Of a stretch of 64,000 nt of DNA, positions 50,859 through 59,159 are shown piece after piece. The stretch's first letter is position 1. Each line of letters starts with the position of its first letter. The notes beneath the pieces were generated by a model. That model was not told the DNA's origin, ran no database searches, and saw only the letters and a program-made list of their open reading frames with translations. The stretch covers positions 2,356,001-2,420,000 of the forward strand of contig NZ_CP067396.1 in NCBI RefSeq assembly GCF_023617245.1, given 5' to 3'. Source of the stretch: Lysobacter enzymogenes (GTDB lineage Bacteria; Pseudomonadota; Gammaproteobacteria; Xanthomonadales; Xanthomonadaceae). Both the position numbers and the translations under genes were made by a program.

Positions 50859-51698
50859 ATGAAGCGCGTCACCGCCGCCGTCTGCGTGTTGGCCCTGGCC
50901 CTGGCGGCCTGCAAGAAGGAAGCCGACACGCCCGCCACCAGCCAGTCGGCCGCGCCGGCGCCGACCGCGGCGTTGCCGGCGCCGGTGGCCGACGCCGCCG
51001 ATGCGCCGGTCGAGCTCAAGGAAGTGGTCGAGACCACGCCCGGCTACGTGGTCGGCATCACCTACACCACCCAGGCGGCCAAGTACCCGGGCCTGGCGCG
51101 CGAGCTCAAGCGCTATGCCGACGGCGCCCGCGCCGAACTCATCGACGCCGCCAACGGCCGCACCGCCAAGGACAACCCCTCGCCGTACGAGCTGTCGCTG
51201 ACCTTCGACGACGTGGTCGACACGCCCGAGCTGGTCGCGGTCTCCGCCGACGGCAGCAGCTACACCGGCGGCGCCCACGCCGCGCCGCTGATCGCCCGCT
51301 TCGTCTGGCTGCCGCGGCAGAACAAGCTGCTGACCGCGCAGGAGCTGATCCCGGACAAGAGCGGCTGGGCCGCGGTCTCGCAGTACGTGCGCGAGCAGCT
51401 GCACTCGGCGTTGTCGCAGCGCATCGACGCCGACGACCTGGCCCCGGCGGTGCGCGCCGAACAGATCGAGACCGGCGGCCGCATGATCGACGACGGCACC
51501 GGCGCCGACCCGGCCAACTTCGCCATGTTCGAGCCGGTGCGCGGCGCCGACGGCAAGCTCAGCGCGCTCAAGTTCGTGTTCGCGCCGTACGAAGTCGGCC
51601 CGTATTCGGACGGCACTCAGACAGTGGAAGTGCCGGCCGCGGTGTTGTTGCCGCATCTGGCCCCGGCCTATCGCGGGCTGTTCCTCGGCGGCGTCTGA
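50859..51698 (+). CDS. DUF3298 family lipoprotein (RsiV/PdaC-like)
   Basis: A 279-residue lipoprotein starting MKRVTAAVCVLALALAACKK, with Cys18 in a lipobox. After a Pro/Ala linker the mature part has the two-part layout of PdaC/RsiV-type proteins: an N-terminal DUF4163-like region (YVVGITYTTQAAKYPGLARE, ELSLTFDDVVDTPELVAVSA) with SSYTGGAHAAPLIARFVW, then a DUF3298 region (FAPYEVGPYSDGTQTVEVPA). The family is thought to bind cell wall or proteins such as lysozyme. ATG 50859 follows AAAAGG. Confidence 0.85.
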   Translation: MKRVTAAVCVLALALAACKKEADTPATSQSAAPAPTAALPAPVADAADAPVELKEVVETTPGYVVGITYTTQAAKYPGLARELKRYADGARAELIDAANGRTAKDNPSPYELSLTFDDVVDTPELVAVSADGSSYTGGAHAAPLIARFVWLPRQNKLLTAQELIPDKSGWAAVSQYVREQLHSALSQRIDADDLAPAVRAEQIETGGRMIDDGTGADPANFAMFEPVRGADGKLSALKFVFAPYEVGPYSDGTQTVEVPAAVLLPHLAPAYRGLFLGGV

Positions 51699-51745
51699 GC
51701 CGCCGCGCAGGGCCTTCGGGCCCATGAGCGACGCGTGGGAGCTTT

Positions 51746-51830
51746 TGTGGGAGGGCCTTCAGGCCCGATGCTTTTGTTCCAAATCGCCGCGACCTGAGCG
51801 AAAAGCATCGGGCCTGAAGGCCCTCCCACA
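51746..51830. repeat. Perfect 30-bp inverted repeat (REP pair)
   Basis: Arms TGTGGGAGGGCCTTCAGGCC plus CGATGCTTTT (51746-51775) and the exact complement (51801-51830) lie over a 25-base centre, after the DUF3298 gene. Confidence 0.92.
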
Positions 51831-52075
51831 GAAGAGCCGCATCGCTGCGGCAACGCAGCGTTCGCCGCAGGCGACCGAATCGGCATCGCGCGCCGGCGCG
51901 GCTTTGCTATCGTCGATCCGCGGCGCGACGGACGCGCCGCAGGCGGCCCGCAGCGGGTCGCCAGCCGTCTCAGGACGAGCGTGACGGGCGCACGACGACG
52001 CGTCGTCCGAGTCCGCACTCCACATCAGCAGGTCGAGCATCCTCCGGGCGCCCCCGCCCCGAGCACGAGGTCGCC

Positions 52076-53221
52076 ATGTCGCTTGCGTCGCTGCACAAAC
52101 GGGTCGAAGGATTGCTGGAACAGGCCGACGTGCGCGTCGGCGGCGACCGGCCCTGGGACCTGCAGGTCGAGGACGAGTCGTTCTATTCGCGGGTGATCGC
52201 GCAGGGCTCGCTCGGCCTGGGCGAGACCTACATGGACGGCGCCTGGCATGCGCAGTCGCTCGACGGCTTGCTGGAACGGCTGATGCGCGCGCGCATCGAC
52301 GAACAGGTGCACGGCTGGGCGGCGATTCTCGATGGCCTGCGCGCGCACCTGATCAATCTGCAGAGCCACCGCCGCAGCTTCACCGTCGGCGAACGCCACT
52401 ACGACCTGGGCAACGACCTGTACCGCGCGATGCTCGGCAAGCGGCTGGTCTACAGCTGCGGCTATTGGCGCGATCGCAACGGACAGGCGCTGCACGACCT
52501 GGACTCGGCCCAGGAAGCGAAGCTGGATTTGGTCTGCCGCAAGCTGCGGCTCAAGCCCGGCATGCGCGTGCTCGACATCGGCTGCGGTTGGGGCGAGGCG
52601 CTGAGGTTCGCCGCCGAGCGCTACGGCATCGTCGGCGTCGGCGTGACCGTCTCGCACGAGCAGGCCGAGTTCGCGCGCGAGCTGTGCCGCGGGCTGCCGG
52701 TGGAGATCCGCCTGCAGGACTACCGCGACCTGGACCAGCGTTTCGACCGGATCTTCTCGCTGGGCATGTTCGAGCACGTCGGGGTCAAGAACTACGCCGC
52801 GTATTTCGACGTCGCCCGGCGCTGCCTGGACCGCGCCAGCGACGACGGCGGCCTGTTCCTGCTGCACAGCATCGGCGGCAACAAGTCGGTGAGCCACACC
52901 GATCCGTGGATCGCCAAGTACATCTTCCCCAACTCGATGCTGCCCTCGGCGCGGCAGATCGCCGAGCACGCCGAAGACCGCTTCGTGATCGAGGACTGGC
53001 ATAACTTCGGCGCCGACTACGACCTGACCCTGCAGGCCTGGCGCGACAACGTCGAAGCCGCCTGGGACCGGCTCGATGCGCGCTACGACGAACGCTTCCG
53101 GCGGATGTGGCGGTTCTACCTGGCCGCGTCGATGGCGACGTTCCGCACCCGGCATGCGCAGCTGTGGCAGTTGGTGCTGTCGCCGGACGGGGTGCCCGGG
53201 GGCTACGTCGCGCCGCGTTGA
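52076..53221 (+). CDS. cfa: Cyclopropane-fatty-acyl-phospholipid synthase
   Basis: A 381-residue SAM-dependent enzyme that adds a methylene bridge to unsaturated acyl chains of membrane phospholipids. Landmarks: DPWDLQVED-like start, GLGETYMDGAWHAQSLDGLL, the lipid site GERHYDLGNDLYRAMLGKRL, VYSCGYW with Cys128, the SAM motif VLDIGCGWGEALRFAAERYG (165-184), FEHVGVKNYAAYFD and the C-terminal FRTRHAQLWQLVLSPDG. All residues known to matter in the E. coli enzyme have counterparts. It is likely induced on entry to stationary phase in relatives; no specific signal is visible. Confidence 0.95.
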   Translation: MSLASLHKRVEGLLEQADVRVGGDRPWDLQVEDESFYSRVIAQGSLGLGETYMDGAWHAQSLDGLLERLMRARIDEQVHGWAAILDGLRAHLINLQSHRRSFTVGERHYDLGNDLYRAMLGKRLVYSCGYWRDRNGQALHDLDSAQEAKLDLVCRKLRLKPGMRVLDIGCGWGEALRFAAERYGIVGVGVTVSHEQAEFARELCRGLPVEIRLQDYRDLDQRFDRIFSLGMFEHVGVKNYAAYFDVARRCLDRASDDGGLFLLHSIGGNKSVSHTDPWIAKYIFPNSMLPSARQIAEHAEDRFVIEDWHNFGADYDLTLQAWRDNVEAAWDRLDARYDERFRRMWRFYLAASMATFRTRHAQLWQLVLSPDGVPGGYVAPR

Positions 53222-53239
53222 ACGCGAGAAAATAGCGAA

Positions 53240-53288
53240 GAGGAGTGAGGAGTGAGCGAAAGCGGCTTTCGCTCATTCCTCGCTCCTC
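53240..53288. terminator. Terminator-like hairpin between cfa and the permease gene
   Basis: Nearly perfect 24-base inverted arms (GAGGAGTGAGGAGTGAGCGA plus AAGC and the complement, two mismatches) lie between the convergent cfa and amino acid permease genes. A TATTTTC tract follows on the minus strand only. It may end transcription from one or both sides. Confidence 0.55.
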
Positions 53289-53303
53289 TGCGCTCACTCC
53301 TGG

Positions 53304-54740
53304 CTACTGTTCCTGCGCCAGCTTCGAATGGCGAATGCCGTAGGCGAAATACACCAGCAGCCCCAGCGACACCCAGATCAGGAAGATCAGCCAGGTGATC
53401 GCCGCCAGCTCGGCCAGCAGCCAGATCGAGAAGGCGATGCCGACGATCGGGATCAGCGGCACCAGCGGGGTGCGGAAGCTGCGTTCCAGGTGCGGCTTGC
53501 GCACGCGCAGCACCCACACCGAGGCGCAGATGATGATGAAGGCCGAGAGCACGCCGATGTTGACCAGCTTGGCGACCTCGCCGATCGGCAGGAAGCCGGC
53601 GACCAGCGCGGTGAACACGCCCAGCGCGACGGTGGGGCGGTGCGGGGTGCCGTACTTCGGGTGGATCTTGGCGAACCAGCCCGGCAGCAGGCCGTCGCGC
53701 GAGAGCGAGAACCAGATGCGCGCCGCGCCGAGCATGAAGGCGAACAGCACGCTGGCGATGCCGACCACGGCCGAGAACGCGATCGCCTTGGCGATCCACG
53801 GCAGGCCCAGCGCGGCGAAGGCGTCCGACACCGGCGCGTCGCCGCCGAGGGTGGAGTAGTGGGCGATGCCGGTCAGCACCAGCGACACCGCCAGGTACAG
53901 CACCATCGACACGCCCAGCGACAGCAGCACCGCGCGCGGCAGATCGCGCTGCGGGTTCTTGGATTCCTCCGCCGCGGTGGTCAGGGTGTCGTAGCCGAAC
54001 ACGGCGAAGAACACCACCGCCGCAGCCGTGCCGACGCCCTTCCAGCCGAAATGGCCGACGCCGTCTTCGCCGACGATGCGCTCGGGCACGAACGGCACCC
54101 AGTTGGCGGTGTTGATGTAGAACACGCCCACGCCGATCACCAGCACCACCGCGAGCACCTTGATCGCCACGATCAGGGTGTTGAAGCGCGCGCCCCATTC
54201 GGTGCGGAACACCAGCAGCGCCGACACCGCGAGGGTGACCGCGGCGGCGATGACGTTGAACACCCGGCCCTCGCCGGTGCCGTAGGCGCCCTGCGCCCAC
54301 ACCGGCAGGTGGATGCCGGCGCCTTCCAGCAGCACCTGCACATAGCCGGACCAGCCGATCGCCACGACCGCCACGATCAGCGCGTACTCCAGCAGCAGGT
54401 CCCAGCCGATCAGCCACGCCGCCAACTCGCCGAGGGTGGCGTAGCTGTAGGTGTAGGCGCTGCCGGTGACCGGGATCATGCCGGCGAACTCGGCGTAGCA
54501 CAGCGCCGCGGCGGCGCTGGCGATGCCGGCGATCAGGAACGCCAGGGCGACCGCGGGGCCGGCGTTGGTGGCGGCCTCGTGGCCGGCGAGCACGAACACG
54601 CCGACGCCGATGATGCCGCCGATGCCGATGGCGGTGAGCTGCCAGAGCCCGAGCACGCGGCGGAAGTCCGAGCGCTTGCCGGCCTCCGCCTGCAGTTGTT
54701 CCACCGACTTGTGCCGCAGGATCTTGGCGACCAGGCTCAT
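53304..54740 (-). CDS. APC-superfamily amino acid permease (CAT type)
   Basis: A 478-residue permease with about 12 helices. The start MSLVAKILRHKSVEQLQAEA and the segment LGLWQLTAIGIGGIIGVGVF, then AGHEAATNAGPAVALAFLIA, are typical of cationic amino acid transporter-like (TC 2.A.3.3) proteins such as YfnA/YhdG. GMIPVTGSAYTYSYATLGE and FFAVFGYDTLTTAAEESKNP are family-specific. It takes up amino acids at the inner membrane; specificity is not visible. GGAG lies seven bases before ATG 54740. Confidence 0.92.
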   Translation of the reverse strand: MSLVAKILRHKSVEQLQAEAGKRSDFRRVLGLWQLTAIGIGGIIGVGVFVLAGHEAATNAGPAVALAFLIAGIASAAAALCYAEFAGMIPVTGSAYTYSYATLGELAAWLIGWDLLLEYALIVAVVAIGWSGYVQVLLEGAGIHLPVWAQGAYGTGEGRVFNVIAAAVTLAVSALLVFRTEWGARFNTLIVAIKVLAVVLVIGVGVFYINTANWVPFVPERIVGEDGVGHFGWKGVGTAAAVVFFAVFGYDTLTTAAEESKNPQRDLPRAVLLSLGVSMVLYLAVSLVLTGIAHYSTLGGDAPVSDAFAALGLPWIAKAIAFSAVVGIASVLFAFMLGAARIWFSLSRDGLLPGWFAKIHPKYGTPHRPTVALGVFTALVAGFLPIGEVAKLVNIGVLSAFIIICASVWVLRVRKPHLERSFRTPLVPLIPIVGIAFSIWLLAELAAITWLIFLIWVSLGLLVYFAYGIRHSKLAQEQ

Positions 54741-54957
54741 CGAGCGCTCCGATACGAATGACCGCCGAATCATAGCGGCTGCGCGGGCCGGCGGCGGACG
54801 CCGGCGCATGGTCGGCCGGCGCGGCGGCGCGGCGGCGGAGTTCACGCCGCGGCCGGCCGGTCGTTATCGCAATCGAGGCGTCCGCCGTGGGCGGCGCCGT
54901 ACCCCACCGCCGCCGTCGCGCGGCGGTCGCCGATCGCGCGCCGCCAGGAGTGCCCGC

Positions 54958-55263
54958 ATGCCGTACGAGTACCAGAACGACGTCAACGCCAAGAAGATCC
55001 AGAAGCTCGCCGACCCCGAACAGGCCCAGGCGGTGTTGCAGACCATCTCGACCCTGGCCGGGATGACCGAGCCGGTCGACGGCGACCAGGTCAACCAATG
55101 GCTGGGGCTGCTCGCCGACGCGCCGATCGTGGCGCAGAAGGTCAAGAGCAGCCACGACATGATCGAGATCTATCCGGGCGGCAAGCGCGAGCCGGACCGG
55201 ATCTTCATGACCGTGGACGACGGCAAGGTGACCATCGTCGCGGTCGGCGCGGCCAGCCACTGA
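54958..55263 (+). CDS. Small hypothetical protein
   Basis: A 101-residue soluble protein starting MPYEYQNDVNAKKIQKLADP. It has an even composition with a helical first half and a beta-like second half (SSHDMIEIYPGGKREPDRIF, then MTVDDGKVTIVAVGAASH). No family was recognised. The CCAGGAG ribosome site nine bases upstream of ATG 54958 supports the start. It is divergent from the permease. The longer frame starting at 54523 is antisense to that gene and is not used. Confidence 0.7.
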   Translation: MPYEYQNDVNAKKIQKLADPEQAQAVLQTISTLAGMTEPVDGDQVNQWLGLLADAPIVAQKVKSSHDMIEIYPGGKREPDRIFMTVDDGKVTIVAVGAASH

Positions 55264-55585
55264 GCTTGCAGGGGCGTCGGCGCGGGGCGGCGGGCGGGTG
55301 GCCGGTCCGCCGCCCCGCGCGGCGTTCGCGGCTGTTTGCGCGCAAGGATGGGTTTGCGCTCGCAGGCCGGCGGACGGGCCGGGCGGGCGGCGGAAGGCCG
55401 GCACGTAGCCTGGCCGGGCCGCGCGCGACGCGTCTGGCCGGACGGCAGCGCCGCCGGCGGCGACCGCGTCGCTCTCGCGCTGTGTTCGCGCTGCTCTCGA
55501 GTTGCTCTCGCGCTGCTCTTGGCCGCGGCGCCGGCAGCTCCTAGGCTGTGCGCTTCCCCCGCGCCGGCAGGAGGCCGCGCCGCGC
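55264..55585. other. GC-rich intergenic stretch
   Basis: 322 bases in which no gene or known site was recognised. A CTCTCGCGCTGT-like phrase is repeated loosely near 55468-55520. A TAGGCT at 55543-55548 is a possible -10 for the next gene. Confidence 0.35.
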
Positions 55586-55900
55586 ATGGCCATCGCAAGC
55601 AAGGGCAGCCGCCGTATCGTCGTCGACGGGCAGGCGTACCGCTGGGCGGTCCGGTCGCGACCGACCTACGCCCAGGGCCTGGGCGCGCCGCTGACGTTTG
55701 CGGTGCAGCAGGTCGGGGCCGGCGAGGGCCAGATCCTGCACGTCGTCGCGGCCGCGGCGCGGCCGGACCATTGGCTCGGCGAGCCGGTAACCACGATCGC
55801 GCCGGCGCAAGTGGCCGCGGCGATTCAGCTAGGCCTTGAAGCGGGCTGGACGCCGGCCGCGCCGGGATCGGCGTTCGAGCTGCGTCTGCCGGCGCAGTGA
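55586..55900 (+). CDS. Small hypothetical protein
   Basis: A 104-residue protein reading MAIASKGSRRIVVDGQAYRW, then AVRSRPTYAQGLGAPLTFAV and DHWLGEPVTTIAPAQVAAAI. The first half has alternating polar and hydrophobic residues (beta strands) and a helix ends the protein (QLGLEAGWTPAAPGSAFELR). A family with RRIVVDGxxYRW-RSRPTY is familiar to me from other GC-rich bacteria but has no function. GGCAGGAGG lies upstream of ATG 55586. Confidence 0.7.
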   Translation: MAIASKGSRRIVVDGQAYRWAVRSRPTYAQGLGAPLTFAVQQVGAGEGQILHVVAAAARPDHWLGEPVTTIAPAQVAAAIQLGLEAGWTPAAPGSAFELRLPAQ

Positions 55901-56103
55901 GGCGGGTCGGGTGAGCCCGTCCTGCTGCGCGCAAGCGGCGCGCGTCGGCTGCGCCCGCCGCAAGCTCCAAGCGGGCCCGCGCGCGCTGACCTCGCGGCCG
56001 CGGCCGCGAGCGGCCGCCCCAACGGCTGTCATCGGCGTCCGGCAGGCTGGGGCTACGGCCGCGTGGCCGTGCATCCCGCTTGCGTACGATCTAGGATTCC
56101 CCG

Positions 56104-57417
56104 ATGCCGCACCCGAACCTCCCGCGCCGCCCGCTGGCCGCGCTCGCGCTGCTGTTGTTCGCCGCCGCCGCCGGCGCCGCCGCGCCCGAACGGAAGCCGT
56201 CCATGCCCCACGCTTCGCCTCCGACCTCCGCCGCGCCGGGCCAGCAGGGCCTGATCGTGATCGCCCACCGCGGCGCCAGCGGCTACCGCCCCGAGCACAC
56301 CTTGGAGGCCTACCGGCTGGCGATAGCCCAGGGCGCGGACTTCATCGAGCCGGATCTGGTCGCCACCCGCGACGGCGAACTGGTGGTGCGCCACGAGAAC
56401 GAAATCTCCGGCACCACCGATGTCGCCGCGCATCCCGAATTCGCCGACCGCAAGACCACCAAGACCATCGACGGCGAGTCGCTGACCGGCTGGTTCACCG
56501 AGGACTTCACCCTCGCCGAACTCAAGACCCTGCGGGCCAAGGAGCGCATCCCGCAGGTGCGTCCCGGCAACACCCGTTACGACGGCCAGTTCCCGATCGC
56601 GACGCTGAAGGAAGTGATCGCGCTGGCGAAGCAGGAGAGCCGCGACGGCCGGGTCGTCGGCATCTATCCGGAAACCAAGCACCCGACCTGGTTCGCCAGC
56701 GAGGGCCGGCACCTGGACGGCAGCCGGATCGGGATCTCGCTCGGCCAGAAGCTGGTCGACACCCTGGTCGCCGAGGGCTTCACCGATCCGCGTCGGGTCT
56801 ATATCCAGAGCTTCGAGGTCGGCAACCTGATCGAGCTCAAGCAGCGCATCCTGCCCAAGGCCGGGATCGACCTGCCGCTGGTGCAGCTGTACGGCGATTT
56901 CGAGCGCGACACGCCGTACGACATCGTCTACAACCGGCGCAGCGGCGCGGATCTGGCGCGCATCTACGGCGACCTCGCCCAGGCCATCCCCGGCGGCCTG
57001 GCCGCGGCCCGCTACGGCGCGCTGACCGAACCGGCGGCGCTGCGCTGGATGCAGGCGCACTACGCGTCCGGCCTGGGCCCGTACAAGGCCAGCCTGATCG
57101 AGCGCGCGCCGCTGCCGGCCAAGCGCGACGCCGACGGCGACGGCCATGCGCTGCTGGCCACGCGCAACACCGGGATCGTCCACCCCGTGCTCGCGCGCGC
57201 GCTGGCACTGGGCCTGCAGGTGCATCCCTACACCGTGCGCGCCGAGGAGCCGTTCCTGACCCAGACCGCCAACGGCATCGACCAGAGCGCGCTCGGCGAA
57301 GCGCTGCAGCTGTACGGCCTGGGCGTGCAGGGCTTCTTCATCGACAACCCCGACATCGGCGTGGCTGCGCGCAACCTGTTCCTGGAACAGAGCAAGATCG
57401 CCCCGATCGCGAAGTAA
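56104..57417 (+). CDS. glpQ: Periplasmic glycerophosphodiester phosphodiesterase
   Basis: A 437-residue exported enzyme. A signal sequence (about 1-27) precedes the GDPD domain, which starts with the catalytic His55-Arg56 in VIAHRGASGYRPEHTLEAYR. The calcium ligands Glu82 and Asp84 are in FIEPDLVATRDGELVVRHEN, and His97 is the second catalytic His. DPRRVYIQSFEVGNLIELKQ and QGFFIDNPDIGVAARN are GlpQ-type segments. It releases glycerol 3-phosphate from deacylated phospholipids in the periplasm. No glp transport gene is next to it; REP-type palindromes follow. Confidence 0.94.
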   Translation: MPHPNLPRRPLAALALLLFAAAAGAAAPERKPSMPHASPPTSAAPGQQGLIVIAHRGASGYRPEHTLEAYRLAIAQGADFIEPDLVATRDGELVVRHENEISGTTDVAAHPEFADRKTTKTIDGESLTGWFTEDFTLAELKTLRAKERIPQVRPGNTRYDGQFPIATLKEVIALAKQESRDGRVVGIYPETKHPTWFASEGRHLDGSRIGISLGQKLVDTLVAEGFTDPRRVYIQSFEVGNLIELKQRILPKAGIDLPLVQLYGDFERDTPYDIVYNRRSGADLARIYGDLAQAIPGGLAAARYGALTEPAALRWMQAHYASGLGPYKASLIERAPLPAKRDADGDGHALLATRNTGIVHPVLARALALGLQVHPYTVRAEEPFLTQTANGIDQSALGEALQLYGLGVQGFFIDNPDIGVAARNLFLEQSKIAPIAK

Positions 57418-57426
57418 AACGGTAAG

Positions 57427-57532
57427 CCCCTGCAGGAGCGGCGCAAGCCGCGACCGCGACAAACCAACTACGCCGGAACTTGCGCCGCAGTTGCGTTGCT
57501 GCGGTCGCGGCTCGCGCCGCTCCTACAGGAGG
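57427..57532. repeat. Palindrome pair, GTAGGAGCG family
   Basis: CCTGCAGGAGCGGCGCAAGC at 57428 and the inverted GCTCGCGCCGCTCCTACAGG ending at 57530 face each other over about 35 bases, between the convergent glpQ and sirtuin genes. Confidence 0.85.
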
Positions 57533-57541
57533 CGAATGCGG

Positions 57542-58378
57542 CTACGCGAGCGCGGCGTCCAGCGTCGCGCCGCAATCGGCTTCGAGCTTCAGGGTCGCGA
57601 TCTCGTCGGCGCGGGTCACGCCGCGGTTGAGCAGCGCCAGCGGCAGCCCGGCCTCGCGCGCGGCGCGGGCGAAGCGGAAGCCGGAATAGACCATCAGCGA
57701 CGAGCCGACCACCAGCATCGCGTCGGCCTGCGCCAGCGACTGCTGCGCGGCGGCCACGCGCGCGCGCGGCACGTTCTCGCCGAAGAACACCACGTCGGGC
57801 TTGAGCAGACCGCCGCAGGCGGCGCAGGGCGGGACTTGGAAGCGTTCGAACGCCAGGCCTTCCAGGTCGGCGTCGCCGTCGGGCAGGACGGCGGCGTCGA
57901 GGTCGCGCCAGTCCGGATTGCGCTGCGCCAGTTCCTCCTGCAGCTGCGCGCGCGGGCGGCGCGCACCGCAGTCCAGGCAGACGACTTCGTCGAGGCGGCC
58001 GTGCAGATCGACCACGTCGAGGCTGCCGGCGCGGCTGTGCAGCGCGTCGACGTTCTGGGTGACGAGCGCATGTGCGGGCTCGCGCCGCTGCCAGCGCGCC
58101 AGCGCGCGGTGGCCGGAGTTGGGCTGGGCGCGGTCGAACGCGGGCCAGCCGACGAAGCTGCGCGCCCAGTAGCGCGAGCGCGCGCGGGCATCGCCGGTGA
58201 AGGCGCGGAAATCGATCGGCGGCTTGCGCTGCCAGGCGCCGCTCTCGTCGCGGTAATGCGGAATGCCCGAACCGGTGCTGATGCCCGCGCCGGTCAGCAC
58301 GAACAGGCGGCGGTGCGGGCGCAGCCAGTCGCGCAGGCGTTGGGCGGCGTCGTCGGTGGCGGGGGCTTGGGCGGTCAT
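57542..58378 (-). CDS. NAD-dependent protein deacetylase (sirtuin)
   Basis: A 278-residue Sir2-family enzyme, class II/SIRT4-like in length. NAD-binding GAGIS at 30-34 (VLTGAGISTGSGIPHYR), QNVD at 108-111, catalytic His126 in DLHGRLDEVVCLDC and a complete zinc tetrad Cys134, Cys137, Cys185 and Cys188. KPDVVFFGENVPRARV and VGSSLMVYSGFRFAR complete the fold. It removes acyl groups from lysines of unknown proteins. ATG 58378 (MTAQAPATDDAAQRLRDWLR) is chosen. It is convergent with glpQ. Confidence 0.93.
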   Translation of the reverse strand: MTAQAPATDDAAQRLRDWLRPHRRLFVLTGAGISTGSGIPHYRDESGAWQRKPPIDFRAFTGDARARSRYWARSFVGWPAFDRAQPNSGHRALARWQRREPAHALVTQNVDALHSRAGSLDVVDLHGRLDEVVCLDCGARRPRAQLQEELAQRNPDWRDLDAAVLPDGDADLEGLAFERFQVPPCAACGGLLKPDVVFFGENVPRARVAAAQQSLAQADAMLVVGSSLMVYSGFRFARAAREAGLPLALLNRGVTRADEIATLKLEADCGATLDAALA

Positions 58379-58473
58379 GCGCGGGCAGGGGCGTGGCGGT
58401 GGGCTGAGCAGGAAATGGGTGCGGCCGGCGGCCAATCCAAGATCGGTCCGCGGGCGGTGCGGGATGCGCCGGC

Positions 58474-58911
58474 CTAGAGTTCGAGCCGATGCAGGATCCG
58501 GATCGGCCCGAGCTGCGCGCGTTCGTCCGCGCTCAGGTCCGGCGAGTCGTCGTAGAACAGGCTGTGGTAGTCGTCCCCCAGATAGGCCTGGCCGCGGTCC
58601 CAGACCACGCACCAGCCCGGCGCGCGGGTGGGCCCGTGGCGGGTGCCGTCGCAGACGCTGCGGCAATCCAGCGCCAGCGACAGCGTGCGCGCGATCGCCA
58701 GGCCCAACTCGTAGTCGTCGCCGCCGGCCAGGTTGGTGGCGTGCAGGGCGAACGGAAATTCGCTGGCGTTGCGGTGCAGCTGCACGAACACCACGCCGGC
58801 GCAGTCGTCGTCGAACTCGCCCCAGCGCAATCGCGCCTGCGGCGCGTGCGCGGCGAACGCCGCCGCGACCGCGTCGGGGCGGGGTTGTGCGGACAGACCG
58901 ATGTAAAACAT
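58474..58911 (-). CDS. Hypothetical soluble protein
   Basis: A 145-residue protein starting MFYIGLSAQPRPDAVAAAFA. Segments such as RLRWGEFDDDCAGVVFVQLH, FPFALHATNLAGGDDYELGL and WDRGQAYLGDDYHSLFYDDS show an alpha/beta protein with many acidic residues and two Cys near 104-107 and 118. I do not recognise the family. There is no signal or membrane segment. ATG 58911 is preferred; the frame continues upstream to 59034 but with unlike composition. A CTACAT upstream is a possible -10. Confidence 0.7.
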   Translation of the reverse strand: MFYIGLSAQPRPDAVAAAFAAHAPQARLRWGEFDDDCAGVVFVQLHRNASEFPFALHATNLAGGDDYELGLAIARTLSLALDCRSVCDGTRHGPTRAPGWCVVWDRGQAYLGDDYHSLFYDDSPDLSADERAQLGPIRILHRLEL

Positions 58912-59032
58912 GCGGGGTCGGCGCTCGGGATTCGGGGGGCGGATGTAGCAGACGCCAAGCCCGGTCGCTTTGCAAACGCACAGGGCTTGCCTGCGACCGC
59001 TGAACCGCGGCTCCTGATTCCTGATTCCAAAC

Positions 59033-59064
59033 AAAAAGGCCGCCCGGATCGCTCCGGGCGGCCT
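59033..59064 (-). terminator. Rho-independent terminator of the adhesin gene
   Basis: A 12-bp perfect stem AGGCCGCCCGGA / TCCGGGCGGCCT with a 4-base loop, followed on the minus strand by TTTTTGTTTGG. It lies 95 bases beyond the adhesin stop. Confidence 0.9.
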
Positions 59065-59159
59065 GGCTTCCCGCGCGCGGGGCGCTCGCGGGTCGCCGGG
59101 GGGAGGTCCCAGTGATGCTCAGCGGTGCGGCGACGGCGCGCGTCCTGCGGCCGTCGCGC

